Source: Brevibacillus sp. DP1.3A | GTDB lineage: Bacteria > Bacillota > Bacilli > Brevibacillales > Brevibacillaceae | Length of the DNA stretch: 64,000 nt | Assembly: GCF_013284245.2 (NCBI RefSeq) | Contig: NZ_CP085876.1 | Coordinates: 4,261,001-4,325,000 of the forward strand | Direction of reading: 5' to 3' | Part shown: positions 15,878 through 24,589 of the stretch, piece by piece | Numbering within the stretch: position 1 is the first letter of the stretch | Layout: each line of letters starts with the position of its first letter | Program-made: the position numbers and the translations under genes | Notes under the pieces: generated by a model | Database searches by the model: none | Seen by the model: the letters and a program-made list of their open reading frames with translations, nothing else | What the model was told of the DNA's origin: nothing

Positions 15878-16664
15878 ATCTGTCCATCGTCGCTACTTAC
15901 AGTTAGAAAAGCGTATGAGCTTTTCCGTCTTTTCCACACAACTGTTCCTCTTTCTCGTTTTTCTCGGTTTATGGGAGCTCTTGGCTCGAACAAACACCAT
16001 TAATGCACTCATCTTCAGCTATCCCTCCAAGATTTGGGCTCAATTTTGGTTGCAGCTGCAAGATGGCAGTCTTCTCCCGCATGTCGGCTTGACCGTATGG
16101 GAAACGATTATCGGCTTTCTCTTAGGAACGATTCTGGGAACCGTCATGGCAACGATCATATGGTGGTCCCCTTTTCTCTCCCGCGTACTAGAGCCTTATC
16201 TGGTGATTGCCAACAGTATGCCAAAAGTAGCCCTCGGTCCGGTTTTTATCGTCGGCTTTGGTCCAGGTTTGCTCTCCGTCATAGCGATGGGGTGCGCGAT
16301 CTCGGTCATCATCACCACAATCAACGTCTACACCAGCTTCAAGGAAGTCAATCAAAACTACGTCAAAGTCGTGCAAACACTCGGGGGTAGCAAGCGGCAA
16401 ATCTTCACGCTCGTCATTTTGCCAGCTACCATCCCAACCCTTCTCGCTACGCTGAAGGTGAATGTCGGACTTTCATGGGTGGGCGTCATCGTCGGAGAGT
16501 TTCTCGTATCCCAGCAAGGCTTGGGGTATTTGATCATATATGGCTTCCAAGTATTTAATTTCACCCTGGTCATGATGAGCTTAGCCATTATCGCGGTTAT
16601 CGCTACCCTGATGTATCAAGGCGTAGCCTATATAGAGCGGCGGCTCACCAGCCAGTTCAAATAG
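15858..16664 (+). CDS. ABC-transporter permease (SsuC/TauC type)
   Basis: The 268-residue protein has about six transmembrane helices and a binding-protein-dependent permease loop (the EAA-like region is KVVQTLGGSKRQIFTLVILPATIP). Its ATG lies inside the end of the ATPase gene with GGAGGTAG upstream. It completes the uptake system begun at 14075. Substrate not determined; a hydroxymethylpyrimidine-like, sulfonate or aromatic anion ligand would fit the family. Confidence 0.92.
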   Translation: MQPKEIESVHRRYLQLEKRMSFSVFSTQLFLFLVFLGLWELLARTNTINALIFSYPSKIWAQFWLQLQDGSLLPHVGLTVWETIIGFLLGTILGTVMATIIWWSPFLSRVLEPYLVIANSMPKVALGPVFIVGFGPGLLSVIAMGCAISVIITTINVYTSFKEVNQNYVKVVQTLGGSKRQIFTLVILPATIPTLLATLKVNVGLSWVGVIVGEFLVSQQGLGYLIIYGFQVFNFTLVMMSLAIIAVIATLMYQGVAYIERRLTSQFK

Positions 16665-16673
16665 ATGGCTTCT

Positions 16674-16719
16674 AAAAAACGGTGCCAACCATCTACCGGG
16701 GATGATTGCACCGTTTTTT
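16674..16719 (+). terminator. Terminator of the ABC operon
   Basis: AAAAAACGGTGC / GCACCGTTTTTT, a perfect 12-base stem with a 22-base loop, directly after the permease stop. Confidence 0.85.
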
Positions 16720-16744
16720 CATGGAGCAATACGTTTTGGAGAGG

Positions 16745-17128
16745 TTAGGGGGCGACGATCTCGACCTTAATTCGATCTGGGTCCTCGAAAAACAAAGCAT
16801 AATGTCCCTCGCCTCCAGCATGCGGATGCCGATCCTGATAGAGCAAAGAGATACCGCGACGAGCAGCTTCCTCCCGCAGCTTTTCCACATGCTCTCGATC
16901 CCGTGCGTAAAATGCCAGATGATTTAAACCGACACGACAACGGTGATACGAAATGTCGAGGAATCGCTCTTCTGCCTGGACAAAAACCAGATAGGTACCG
17001 TTCTGTTTCCAGCTTACCCCACTGGCCCATTCTTGATATCGCGTATAGCCCAGCTCCTCCAACAACCAGCCCCAAAAATCTTTTGAGCGTGCCAGATTGG
17101 AGACATACACTTCTACATGATGCAGCAT
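16745..17128 (-). CDS. VOC (glyoxalase/bleomycin-resistance) family protein
   Basis: The 127-residue protein is a single VOC domain: MLHHVEVYVSNLARSKDFWGWLLEELGY at the N-terminus, a central LNHLAFYARD strand and a C-terminal FFEDPDRIKVEIVAP. Putative metal ligands are the His in HHVEV, His in LNHLAF and Glu in KVEIV. Members are lyases, isomerases, dioxygenases or resistance proteins. No partner gene suggests a substrate. Confidence 0.85.
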   Translation of the reverse strand: MLHHVEVYVSNLARSKDFWGWLLEELGYTRYQEWASGVSWKQNGTYLVFVQAEERFLDISYHRCRVGLNHLAFYARDREHVEKLREEAARRGISLLYQDRHPHAGGEGHYALFFEDPDRIKVEIVAP

Positions 17129-17149
17129 CGCACAGCCCCCCTTTTTACA

Positions 17150-17181
17150 GAAAAGCGCCCGACAGCGAAATGCCGGGCGCT
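17150..17181 (-). terminator. Terminator of the TPR-protein gene
   Basis: AGCGCCCG / CGGGCGCT stem just downstream of the stop codon at 17194, read on the minus strand into TTTTC. Confidence 0.7.
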
Positions 17182-17193
17182 ACAACTATCGAT

Positions 17194-18153
17194 TTACTTC
17201 CAAAACTTCCACTTGCTCTTCTTCGTCGTCGGATCGTCTATTTGGCTCTCGACGACTTTCTGTTGGGCGGTTGCTTCCACTTCGTGCGCTCCAGGTACTC
17301 GATTCAGGAAGTGATCGACCATAGGCTTGTAGTTATCTGGCAAATGCTCTTGCATGTTTCGCAGGATGACAATTGCCTTTTCCATTTGATCGGTCGCCAA
17401 CAGAGCGTTGGCATAGTTGAAGCCTGCATACGGATACGGGAAATGTGGCGTCCAGAACTTTTCACAAATCTGAATCAACTGATAGACATAACCCGCTTGT
17501 CCCAATTCACCTGTCACAGTCATGACGACCTCAAAGCGATCTTTCGCTCCTTCAATCGCTACCGTGTACCATTTCATTGCATTCAGGAGATCCTCCTCAT
17601 TCAACGCAACACGCGCCAGCTGCAATTGTGGTCTCCATGCGCCTTCTTTACTTGCCAGCGCCTCTAGCTGCCCTTTCAGCTCATCCTTTTTCCCTCTTTG
17701 CAAGAAGCTCTCGACAAACATGTTCAAGCCATTTTCTTGATTCGGGTCTTTGTGCAGGCCTGTATGTAGGGTCTCGAACGCTTTTGGCTCATCTCCCTCA
17801 AACGCGAAGATTTTTGCCAAATTGGTGCATGCCGTGCCCGAGGACGGGAATCGTTCCAGACAATCTGTCAGGATTTTTTTAGCGCTTTCAAATTCTCTCG
17901 CCTGCATATGAACGACTGCACGGAAAATGAGAGCAGACTCGATTGGACCGTATAATTCGAGAAGCCTGTCGGCAGCGACAGCAGCTTGCTCATGAAATTG
18001 ACCCTTCACCAACTCCATCGCAAAATCGCGAAGCTTATCTTTTTCATCCCAGTACTTATCCAGATTTTGCGGAATTATTTTTTTCTGGTAGTCCTCTCGG
18101 GACATATCGATGGTTTGACCGAACTCATTGGTAAACGTCACAAATTCAGACAT
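17194..18153 (-). CDS. Tetratricopeptide-repeat protein
   Basis: The 319-residue soluble protein is a helical solenoid with repeated TPR-like units (for example LIFRAVVHMQAREFESAKKILTDCLERFP and TNLAKIFAFEGDEPKAFETLHTGLHKDP). The N-terminus contains FTNEFGQTIDMSREDYQKKIIPQNLDKYWDEKDKL, which looks like a distinct capping domain. Such proteins act as scaffolds. It is conserved-looking but not recognised. It has its own terminator and no obvious operon partner. Confidence 0.8.
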   Translation of the reverse strand: MSEFVTFTNEFGQTIDMSREDYQKKIIPQNLDKYWDEKDKLRDFAMELVKGQFHEQAAVAADRLLELYGPIESALIFRAVVHMQAREFESAKKILTDCLERFPSSGTACTNLAKIFAFEGDEPKAFETLHTGLHKDPNQENGLNMFVESFLQRGKKDELKGQLEALASKEGAWRPQLQLARVALNEEDLLNAMKWYTVAIEGAKDRFEVVMTVTGELGQAGYVYQLIQICEKFWTPHFPYPYAGFNYANALLATDQMEKAIVILRNMQEHLPDNYKPMVDHFLNRVPGAHEVEATAQQKVVESQIDDPTTKKSKWKFWK

Positions 18154-18259
18154 GAAACAGCCTCGCTTTCATTTCCTCACAAAAGTTTCAAATGATTGTT
18201 AAAGGGACAAGATATTTCCAAAGAAGAAGAACGATTCTCCACACAAGGAAAACCGCCAA

Positions 18260-18634
18260 TTAGATCCATGCTTTGATATTTACTTTACGGATAAATTCCT
18301 CCATTGATTCCTTCGCGGGTTCGTCATTTGCCTCTTCTGCATCTTCCATGCCCATCAATTGTCGAAACAGTGCTTCGTTCCTTGTCGCCAATGCAAAATC
18401 AAGTAAAGCCTCATGCGAGATGCGATTTGCTTCTTCCTCCAGCAACTGCTCCTCCAAGGCGATATCCTCTTCTACAACGGCGATATGCTTATCAATTTTC
18501 GGAATGCGTAAAACCCAGGAAAATGCGCTGTCCGGATTGCGGTCACGAGCAATCAGGTAACCGTATTCACCCAAAGGCAAACCTTGCTCGAAGGAGTCGG
18601 CAACAATGACGACGCGTTGTCCAAGCTTGAACAT
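18260..18634 (-). CDS. Hypothetical protein, 124 aa
   Basis: The start MFKLGQRVVIV at 18634 follows GGGAG; the open frame reaches 18724 but its extra 30 residues have no ribosome site. Residues 1-45 read as a small beta-barrel (GQRVVIVADSFEQGLPLGEYGYLIARDR), like a KOW or SH3-type module. The rest is acidic and helical. It does not match a family I can name. Confidence 0.7.
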   Translation of the reverse strand: MFKLGQRVVIVADSFEQGLPLGEYGYLIARDRNPDSAFSWVLRIPKIDKHIAVVEEDIALEEQLLEEEANRISHEALLDFALATRNEALFRQLMGMEDAEEANDEPAKESMEEFIRKVNIKAWI

Positions 18635-18731
18635 GAGCGTCAACTCCCAATAAAGATTAATTCTAATCATACTAAATTGTATGTGTTCTTGGGAAGAGCA
18701 AACCCCAAGGATAGGAAAATGCACAAAAAGT

Positions 18732-18760
18732 TTGTTGCTCGAACCAAAATAAGGTACAAT
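18732..18760 (+). promoter_or_regulatory. Predicted sigma-A promoter of the yneK-like gene
   Basis: TTGTTG (18732-18737) and TACAAT (18755-18760) are separated by 17 bases, about 40 bases before the start at 18802. Confidence 0.6.
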
Positions 18761-18801
18761 TTTTACTAGTGAATGGATATTCGTAATGAGGTGTACAAGG
18801 T

Positions 18802-19245
18802 ATGAGTGAAATGTCTACAGGGTTTTCCCTGTTTATCGTTGGTTGGACCATCGTTCTCGTAAGTCTTATGGCCATTGGCGGGTATTTCATGTTCCGCAAA
18901 TTTCTCAAGTCCATGCCCAAGCAAGACGGAAAATCCGACTTGGATTGGCAAGATCATTACATTGATCAGACACGTTCACTCTGGACAGATGAGGGTCTGA
19001 CCTTGCTCAATGAATTAGTTGATCCTGTGCCACAGTTGTTTCGTGATGTTGCGAGACGTTCTATTGCAGCGAAAATCGGCCAGATCGCGCTGGAAGAGAA
19101 AGCAACCACCATTACAACAGATTTGATTGTAAAGGGGTACATCGTAGCAACCCCCAAGCGTGACCACAAATGGCTCATTGCCCACCTGCAATCCAAAGAA
19201 ATCGACTACACTCCCTATGAAAAATATTTGAATGCCGAAGGATAA
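18802..19245 (+). CDS. yneK: DUF2621 (YneK-like) membrane-anchored protein
   Basis: The 147-residue protein has one N-terminal membrane helix (residues 8-31, FSLFIVGWTIVLVSLMAIGGYFMF) and a cytoplasmic helical domain. The segment FRDVARRSIAAKIGQIALEEKATTITTDLIVKGYI resembles the PCP_red fold (small subunit of light-independent protochlorophyllide reductase-like proteins), which is how the YneK family is usually described. Function in Bacillales is unknown. It is followed closely by a small membrane protein gene. Confidence 0.8.
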   Translation: MSEMSTGFSLFIVGWTIVLVSLMAIGGYFMFRKFLKSMPKQDGKSDLDWQDHYIDQTRSLWTDEGLTLLNELVDPVPQLFRDVARRSIAAKIGQIALEEKATTITTDLIVKGYIVATPKRDHKWLIAHLQSKEIDYTPYEKYLNAEG

Positions 19246-19310
19246 TTGAAACTTCCTGTGGAGTCATCCGTAAAAAAGGGTAAGACCTTTTTGGTAAGGA
19301 GACGATGTGG

Positions 19311-19553
19311 ATGTCAGTCCTACTCACGATTTTGGGGATCGGTTTCGTTATATTGATCGTTGCGATTGTCATTGTGGCGGTCCTCTTTAAGAAAGGCGCC
19401 CGGTTCTTGTGGAAAATGACCGGACGTGGCTATCACAAGTACAGCAGCAGTGATTACCGATATCGCCCTTTTTGGAAGATGGGGCATCGAACATACGGTC
19501 ATCGTCACTATCGTCGCAAATATTCCAGCCATAGTGGATTTTTTAGCAGCTAA
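19311..19553 (+). CDS. Small membrane protein, 80 aa, basic C-terminus
   Basis: Two ATGs (19305 and 19311) share AAGGAG at 19296-19301; the second gives normal spacing (about 9 bases) and is chosen. The product has one hydrophobic helix (residues 2-27) and a Tyr/His/Arg-rich tail (YHKYSSSDYRYRPFWKMGHRTY). The tail composition is unusual and may bind an anionic surface. The gene lies 65 bases downstream of yneK and may be cotranscribed. Confidence 0.65.
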   Translation: MSVLLTILGIGFVILIVAIVIVAVLFKKGARFLWKMTGRGYHKYSSSDYRYRPFWKMGHRTYGHRHYRRKYSSHSGFFSS

Positions 19554-19570
19554 CGAAATGAAAATGAGAA

Positions 19571-19600
19571 GGCACTCAAACTCGTTTGAGTGTCTTTTTT
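19571..19600 (+). terminator. Terminator after the 80-aa gene
   Basis: CACTCAAAC / GTTTGAGTG stem with a two-base loop followed by CTTTTTT. Confidence 0.85.
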
Positions 19601-19739
19601 ATGTGGAAAAGTCGTAGTTGGTGCAAGTTACAGTGGTGTGGTTCAAAGTATATATGAATACCACCTCTGACAACGATCGCTATAGTAACTACAGGATTGA
19701 ATGGAGAGAACACTAAAGAAGTTCCCAAAAAACAAGCAA

Positions 19740-19780
19740 CAAACCTCCAAAACCACAAGACTCGTGGCGCTGGAGGTTTG
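19740..19780 (-). terminator. Hairpin downstream of the DUF502 gene
   Basis: CAAACCTCC / GGAGGTTTG with an inner CCAC / GTGG stem lies just beyond the stop codon at 19787 on the minus strand. The following T-tract is weak, so this is a probable terminator. Confidence 0.6.
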
Positions 19781-19786
19781 TATTAT

Positions 19787-20386
19787 TTACGCATCGCTGC
19801 TTTTTTTGTTTACGTTTTGCGGCCCTCCGGATACTCCACCTGATACCAGGAATGCCATGACTTCTGAGCTTTCCGTATCAAGCAGCTGTACCTGATCGCT
19901 CGGGAACAACAGGAGATTTCCTGCAAAATTGTACGACTGGGGCAGATAGACCGCTACATGGTCTGTCAGACCGAAAGAATCGAGGCTTTCCTTTGTAATA
20001 AACCCCATTGCCTTCGCATTTCCATCCTTGGATAGCGTCACGAGCACCGGCTTGTCGAAGCTCTTCTTCTCCCCTACAAACGCTCCGATCAAATCCTTGA
20101 TGGATGTATAAATGAGTTTGATAAACGGCACTTTCTCGAAAACAGTGGACACGAGCGAAAGTAGTCCGCGTGTCAGCACATTAGATGCAAGGAAACCTAC
20201 AATCGTGATGCCGAGTATGGTCAAGAGGAAGCCTAGTCCTGGAATTTGGAGATTAAACCACTTGTGGACCAGCAGGTAGAACCAATTATCCACAGTCGTG
20301 AAAATCCAGTACAAAATATAAATCGTCACTGCCAAAGGAATGACAAACAATAGCCCCTCTAAAAAATAGCGAATGAAACGCTTCAT
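19787..20386 (-). CDS. DUF502 family membrane protein
   Basis: The 199-residue protein has two membrane helices near the N-terminus (about residues 9-29 and 48-72) and a cytoplasmic domain with the DUF502 pattern (GLLSLVSTVFEKVPFIKLIYTSIKDLI, and later VLVTLSKDG). The start at 20386 is preceded by three tandem copies of a 10-base GGAG-containing repeat. A frame extension to 20545 overlaps the divergent sulfurtransferase and is rejected. Function is unknown; the family is widespread and membrane-bound. Confidence 0.8.
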   Translation of the reverse strand: MKRFIRYFLEGLLFVIPLAVTIYILYWIFTTVDNWFYLLVHKWFNLQIPGLGFLLTILGITIVGFLASNVLTRGLLSLVSTVFEKVPFIKLIYTSIKDLIGAFVGEKKSFDKPVLVTLSKDGNAKAMGFITKESLDSFGLTDHVAVYLPQSYNFAGNLLLFPSDQVQLLDTESSEVMAFLVSGGVSGGPQNVNKKSSDA

Positions 20387-20390
20387 CTCT

Positions 20391-20420
20391 CTTCTCCTCT
20401 CTTCTCCTCTCTTCTCCTCT
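20391..20420 (-). repeat. Three tandem 10-bp repeats carrying Shine-Dalgarno sequences
   Basis: The plus-strand unit CTTCTCCTCT occurs three times head to tail (20391-20400, 20401-20410, 20411-20420). Read on the minus strand each unit supplies AGGAG just upstream of the DUF502 start. The nearest copy is at proper distance for initiation. Copy number could change by slippage. Confidence 0.8.
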
Positions 20421-20506
20421 CTCCTAACTACCTTACCGTAATTATTGTACCTGATTGGATTGCCATCTGCTATGATGAAGAAAAAAAAGCGAAAGTAGGG
20501 AGATTC

Positions 20507-21334
20507 ATGCAAGCACTTGTCACACCTCAATGGCTCAAGGATCATCTGAACGATGAAAATTTGGTGATCGTCGATTGTCGTTTTGCTTTAAGTGCTTCTG
20601 AAGCAGGTGCAGAGGAATACACGAAGGACCATATTCCGGGAGCCCTCTACTTTCATCTGAACCGTGACCTTTCTGGCTCCAAAAGCGAGCATGGTGGGCG
20701 TCATCCTCTACCAGACACGGATCTGCTGGCTGCCCATTTTTCAAATGCGGGAATCGATGCCACCACGACTGTCATCGCCTACGATGATCAGGAAATGGCG
20801 ATGGCAGGACGTCTATGGTGGCTACTGCGATACCTTGGTCACGATCAGGTAGCTGTACTCGATGGCGGATACGCTGCTTGGAAAAAGGCTGGCTATGAGA
20901 TTACAGCAGAAGTACCTACTGTACAAGCTCGAGAGTTCGTCCCTCATGTCCGCCACGACATGCTGGTTGACATAGAAGGTGTCAAAAAACGCAGCGAGCA
21001 CACTGTATTGCTCGATTCTCGTGCGCCAGAACGCTACCGCGGCGAGAACGAACCAATCGACGCAAAAGCAGGTCACATTCCCGGGGCGCATAATTTCTTT
21101 TATAAGGACAACCTCGCTGGTGATCAGACGATGCTTCCGGCAGACGAGCTGCAAAAGCGTCTCGCCCCTTACGCTGATAAAGAATTGATTGTCTATTGCG
21201 GCTCAGGCGTGACGGCTTGCTCCAATTTGCTCGCTTTCCATGCTGCTGGTCGATCAGATGTGAAATTGTATCTGGGCAGCTGGAGTGACTGGAGCTCGTA
21301 TCCAGATAATCCAGTAGCTACCGGCGAAGAGTAA
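20507..21334 (+). CDS. Thiosulfate/3-mercaptopyruvate sulfurtransferase (two rhodanese domains)
   Basis: The 275-residue enzyme has two rhodanese domains. The first (about 1-135) has EYTKDHIPGALYF and VLDGGYAAWKKAGY; the second (about 150-275) has the active-site loop CGSGVTAC with the catalytic cysteine in YCGSGVTA. It moves sulfur from thiosulfate or 3-mercaptopyruvate to cyanide or thiols. The ATG at 20507 follows AGGGAG. The last 54 bases have a diverged copy at 24766-24819, on the far side of the KAP insertion. Confidence 0.93.
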   Translation: MQALVTPQWLKDHLNDENLVIVDCRFALSASEAGAEEYTKDHIPGALYFHLNRDLSGSKSEHGGRHPLPDTDLLAAHFSNAGIDATTTVIAYDDQEMAMAGRLWWLLRYLGHDQVAVLDGGYAAWKKAGYEITAEVPTVQAREFVPHVRHDMLVDIEGVKKRSEHTVLLDSRAPERYRGENEPIDAKAGHIPGAHNFFYKDNLAGDQTMLPADELQKRLAPYADKELIVYCGSGVTACSNLLAFHAAGRSDVKLYLGSWSDWSSYPDNPVATGEE

Positions 21335-21948
21335 GCGAGGAGATATCGCTTTGGATACAGGGGTGTGATAGGTTGCTCTTTCGCCCCCTTTGAGCCTTTT
21401 CTTTAAACAGCTTACAAATAGGAGTTGGAGGATGCAATTACATGAAAACAGAGCCAATTACAATATGGCAGTCGGGACAGGTGGTTGTTGAAAATCGAAG
21501 ATCAAAGGCATAAATCATCCTCCTTCCCTGTAAGGACAAGGACGAGTACTTAGCTTTTAAGAAGATAGATCTATATCTTTTCTTAATCTTCATTTCACAG
21601 CCACTTGCTGTCATTGTGGTGATAGTTCCATTCGCTCCTTCTCCATGGTTCACTTTTGTCACTTTGTTACCAATCTAATCCCATCTCCAGACTACCTGTT
21701 GTCACTATGTCTTTTTTTAGGTTCGTACATGTTGCTTCGGGTGACAGCATGTCAAAAACTTGTTTCTCCGCGTCTTAGCTACGACTCCAGTTGACTGCTA
21801 CCGCTGTAACAGCAAGTGGTAGTCAACTGGAGTATACTTTGCCAGTTATTATCACAATTTTTGAGAGTGTTCGGGTCCGCTCCGGTGACGGAGGGGATTA
21901 AGGGGACAAGAGTTAATCTCTTCTGACTTTTTTCAATCGAGGCTTTAA
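21335..21948. other. Gene-poor left flank of the KAP insertion
   Basis: This 614-base stretch has no convincing gene. A possible 23-codon reading frame (21442-21513, MKTEPITIWQ...) follows GGAGTTGGAGG but has no other support. A 74-codon minus frame at 21438-21662 lacks a ribosome site. The most notable structure is a long hairpin at 21784-21833. There is no clear terminator directly after the sulfurtransferase stop; the terminator expected for that gene may be the one at 24829-24880, beyond the insertion. Confidence 0.5.
21784..21833. repeat. Long inverted repeat left of the KAP gene
   Basis: Arms ACTCCAGTTGACTGCTACC (21784-21802) and GGTAGTCAACTGGAGT (21818-21833) pair over 16 bases with a three-base bulge, enclosing a 15-base loop that itself contains GCTGTAACAGC. 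No T-run follows, so it is not a standard terminator. It could be a site for a recombinase, a regulator or an RNA. Confidence 0.65.
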
Positions 21949-24132
21949 TTAATTATCTTCTTCAATTAAAAATTCTTCCTCCTCTGTATTTTCACTCATT
22001 TGTTGAGAATTTTTATGGAGCCACACAAACTGCTGTGCTGTTTTAAGTTCTAAAGGAGTATCGGTAAATCTGGGATACTGCTCAACGAATAGCAAGTCGT
22101 TGTATATTCTTTTAAGTGAAGCAATAATTATCTCTGGATCAATTACCTGTGATACTGCTTGATATTGATTAATTTCAAAATCAGCCTTGTGGGACAATCC
22201 ACTTTCCATCTCCCAAGCAGTTGGCACATAACATAATAAGAATTTAGTTACGTTTTCCAGATTCTCTTCAAACCAGATAAGAAACTTAGTGTTAACCTCT
22301 CCTTCATCTCCATACGTCCTCCATATATTGAAAAGAGGAGTAACTTTAGAATGGAATTCATTTATTAACGTAGCAGGCCCGCCTTTGTAATCACCAATTC
22401 GCCTTGCAAGTCTTTTTCCAATCACGTCTAGGTCTTCTGAAGTAAAACCTCGTGGATTTGGACTATCTTCCTTTTCTCGGATAAACCACCTTAGGCATTC
22501 TAAACCAAATGTAAGGGGTTCTGCAGAAAGAACAAGTTCGATAGCCAAAGATAGACGAGCATCTTTTTTATCAATATTGGAAACGAGATCACCGACTAGC
22601 ATCGCGGAGCGTGAAAAAGGTGTTGAAAAACTAAACAATGCTTCTGGATTGGGATATAGTTGAGCGGAAACAACCAGAGCATGCGCTAACTTTATTGAAG
22701 TTTCCACTGGGATGTCCGAGGCTTGTTGACGTAACTTGGATATTACTGCTTCTGCATTTCTGTGATTGACTATTTGAGCAATACCGAGTGTAACTTCATC
22801 TATACTCATCTTATTTATTTTACTAATAAACTCCTCCAGTTGCTGGTCGGAAATATCATCATGGGGAACAGTATAAGAAAAATACCGAGTTGCATAAGAC
22901 TTTGAGCATATTCTTTTTTCCGCTGCCCACGAATTTTCCCACTCTGAACCGTAATGAGTATTACTATATATAGACTGTAATCGAGGAAATAAATATGAAA
23001 GTAATTCTTGCACTGAATTCACATCATCGTTAGAAAAACCAACCAAAGAACTCGAGATAAGTTGCTTAACTTTTTCTTTCTGTTCTTCGTTTCTATGTCC
23101 GTACCCGTAATCCCTACTCACACTTAAAAAGAGAGAAGTGTTTCGGCGAATAACATCATACAACTTTGGATAAAACACTCTCACACCTTCAATTAGCATT
23201 ATATCTACGTTATTGACCTCACCTTTCAGTATCGGGAGAGAAAATGTAAGTATATTACCGTATAGTTTTGCCTGTCTTGGAGTGCTCAATCTTGCCTCTA
23301 ACCCATATGTAAAATTTCGTACAAATAACTGAACCTCATCTTCCTTTAAAACAATACCAGCTTGTGATAACGCTTCGTCAACGCCAGAAAAACAGTATTT
23401 ACGTAATGAAACCTTATCAACTGCTGGTAATTGTAAGGGAACTTGTATTATTTTCTCCAAGAATGCTTTTCCAGCATTTTGTTGTCCAGAGCCATAACGG
23501 TCTTGCAGTGCCGCTGCCACCATCTCATGATCAAATGCTAGAACATAAGCCGTATTCTTAAAGTCTGCAGTAAGTTTTACCAAACGGAATATTGCATGGA
23601 TTTCACTTTTTTCTAGCCTGTCAATATCGTCAACAAGAATTACTACTCGCTGTTCTTGCTCATCCAAAATCTTTTCAATTCTCTCTCGAAAATTCTCTAG
23701 ATCAGCAGAACTCAACATATTACCTAAATTCTCTACAGCTTCTCCATGTCCAGTCAGCGAGGCAAATGGCTTTCCAAAGCGCTTTATCAGATCGCCGACT
23801 TTTTCAACGGATGTTGACAATGATCTATCAATGCTGCTTGCCAAATCAAAGAAGAATCCTTTCAGCAATTGTTCTTCGTCTCCAAATCTCCAAGGGTTAA
23901 ATTTAATACAAACAACATGCGGATGCTGGCTTAATTCGTGTTGTATAAAATTTAATACAGATGTCTTTCCCTCCCCCCACGCACCATTGATACCAATTAC
24001 GATACTGCTTCTATCCCTTCTTGTTGCTATGACTTGAGCAACCCGTTGAGCAAATGGCCATCTTTTAAATACATCACTATCTGGATGTTTAATCGGTGCA
24101 TCAGATGAATAAGCATCTACTGGCTCAGCCAT
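21949..24132 (-). CDS. KAP-family P-loop NTPase (727 aa)
   Basis: The N-terminal KAP ATPase domain (about residues 18-330) has Walker A GAWGEGKTS (50-58), the KAP hallmark KFNPWRF (77-83) and Walker B VVILVDDIDRL (163-173). The C-terminal 390 residues are helical with no recognised domain. No membrane helices are evident, unlike many KAP proteins. KAP NTPases include PifA, which excludes phage T7, and many occur in defence islands; a defence role here is inference. The ATG follows AAGGTGG. The region is AT-richer than its surroundings and lies in a small insertion next to a displaced sulfurtransferase gene end, which points to horizontal transfer. No toxin or nuclease partner is present. Confidence 0.88.
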   Translation of the reverse strand: MAEPVDAYSSDAPIKHPDSDVFKRWPFAQRVAQVIATRRDRSSIVIGINGAWGEGKTSVLNFIQHELSQHPHVVCIKFNPWRFGDEEQLLKGFFFDLASSIDRSLSTSVEKVGDLIKRFGKPFASLTGHGEAVENLGNMLSSADLENFRERIEKILDEQEQRVVILVDDIDRLEKSEIHAIFRLVKLTADFKNTAYVLAFDHEMVAAALQDRYGSGQQNAGKAFLEKIIQVPLQLPAVDKVSLRKYCFSGVDEALSQAGIVLKEDEVQLFVRNFTYGLEARLSTPRQAKLYGNILTFSLPILKGEVNNVDIMLIEGVRVFYPKLYDVIRRNTSLFLSVSRDYGYGHRNEEQKEKVKQLISSSLVGFSNDDVNSVQELLSYLFPRLQSIYSNTHYGSEWENSWAAEKRICSKSYATRYFSYTVPHDDISDQQLEEFISKINKMSIDEVTLGIAQIVNHRNAEAVISKLRQQASDIPVETSIKLAHALVVSAQLYPNPEALFSFSTPFSRSAMLVGDLVSNIDKKDARLSLAIELVLSAEPLTFGLECLRWFIREKEDSPNPRGFTSEDLDVIGKRLARRIGDYKGGPATLINEFHSKVTPLFNIWRTYGDEGEVNTKFLIWFEENLENVTKFLLCYVPTAWEMESGLSHKADFEINQYQAVSQVIDPEIIIASLKRIYNDLLFVEQYPRFTDTPLELKTAQQFVWLHKNSQQMSENTEEEEFLIEEDN

Positions 24133-24589
24133 ACTTTTTTACCACCTTTTCATCATATTTGGATCAATGCCTATAAATATAATAAAACATAGGGGATACT
24201 TATGGTAACTATTAACATTTGGTCTGACGGTTTAATAGTCTCCCGTACTCCCTTTTTTCAGCAAAAAGAAATTGCTGTCAATAATTCAATCGTTTTAGCT
24301 TTTTTATACCCTCGAAACAAGTTGTAATTTCTGTAGCGTTCAATTTTTGCAGGGCATAAGTTTGATTCTTTATAAATATTGTAATGTCGACTGGAGCCAC
24401 AGCAAAGTCATTCGTTCACGTAGTTGATCTGACTTCTTATATAAATCGCTCCTCTCAATATGGATGTAAAAAGCCGCCAAAATTTGGCGACTCATATGTA
24501 GTGGACCACAAGTTGAGTGTAAGATACTAAATTTTCTTTATTATGGACAATGACCTTATTTTTGAACCTACAACAGATTCGACAATCAA
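24133..24589. other. AT-rich region upstream of the KAP gene
   Basis: No convincing gene is present. A 41-codon plus frame from 24203 (MVTINIWSDG...) has an AGGGGA-like site but no other support. A small hairpin CGCCAAAATTTGGCG sits at 24477-24491. The KAP promoter must lie near the left end, but no clear boxes are picked. Confidence 0.4.

Noticed and set aside
21442-21513. 23-codon plus-strand frame behind GGAGTTGGAGG
   Set aside because: Only the ribosome-site-like sequence supports it; too short to judge and no homolog recognised.
21438-21662. 74-codon minus-strand frame in the island flank
   Set aside because: No ribosome site, no family resemblance and a region of non-coding character.
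24203-24328. 41-codon plus-strand frame upstream of the KAP gene
   Set aside because: Weak ribosome site, atypical residues and no neighbour that would explain it.
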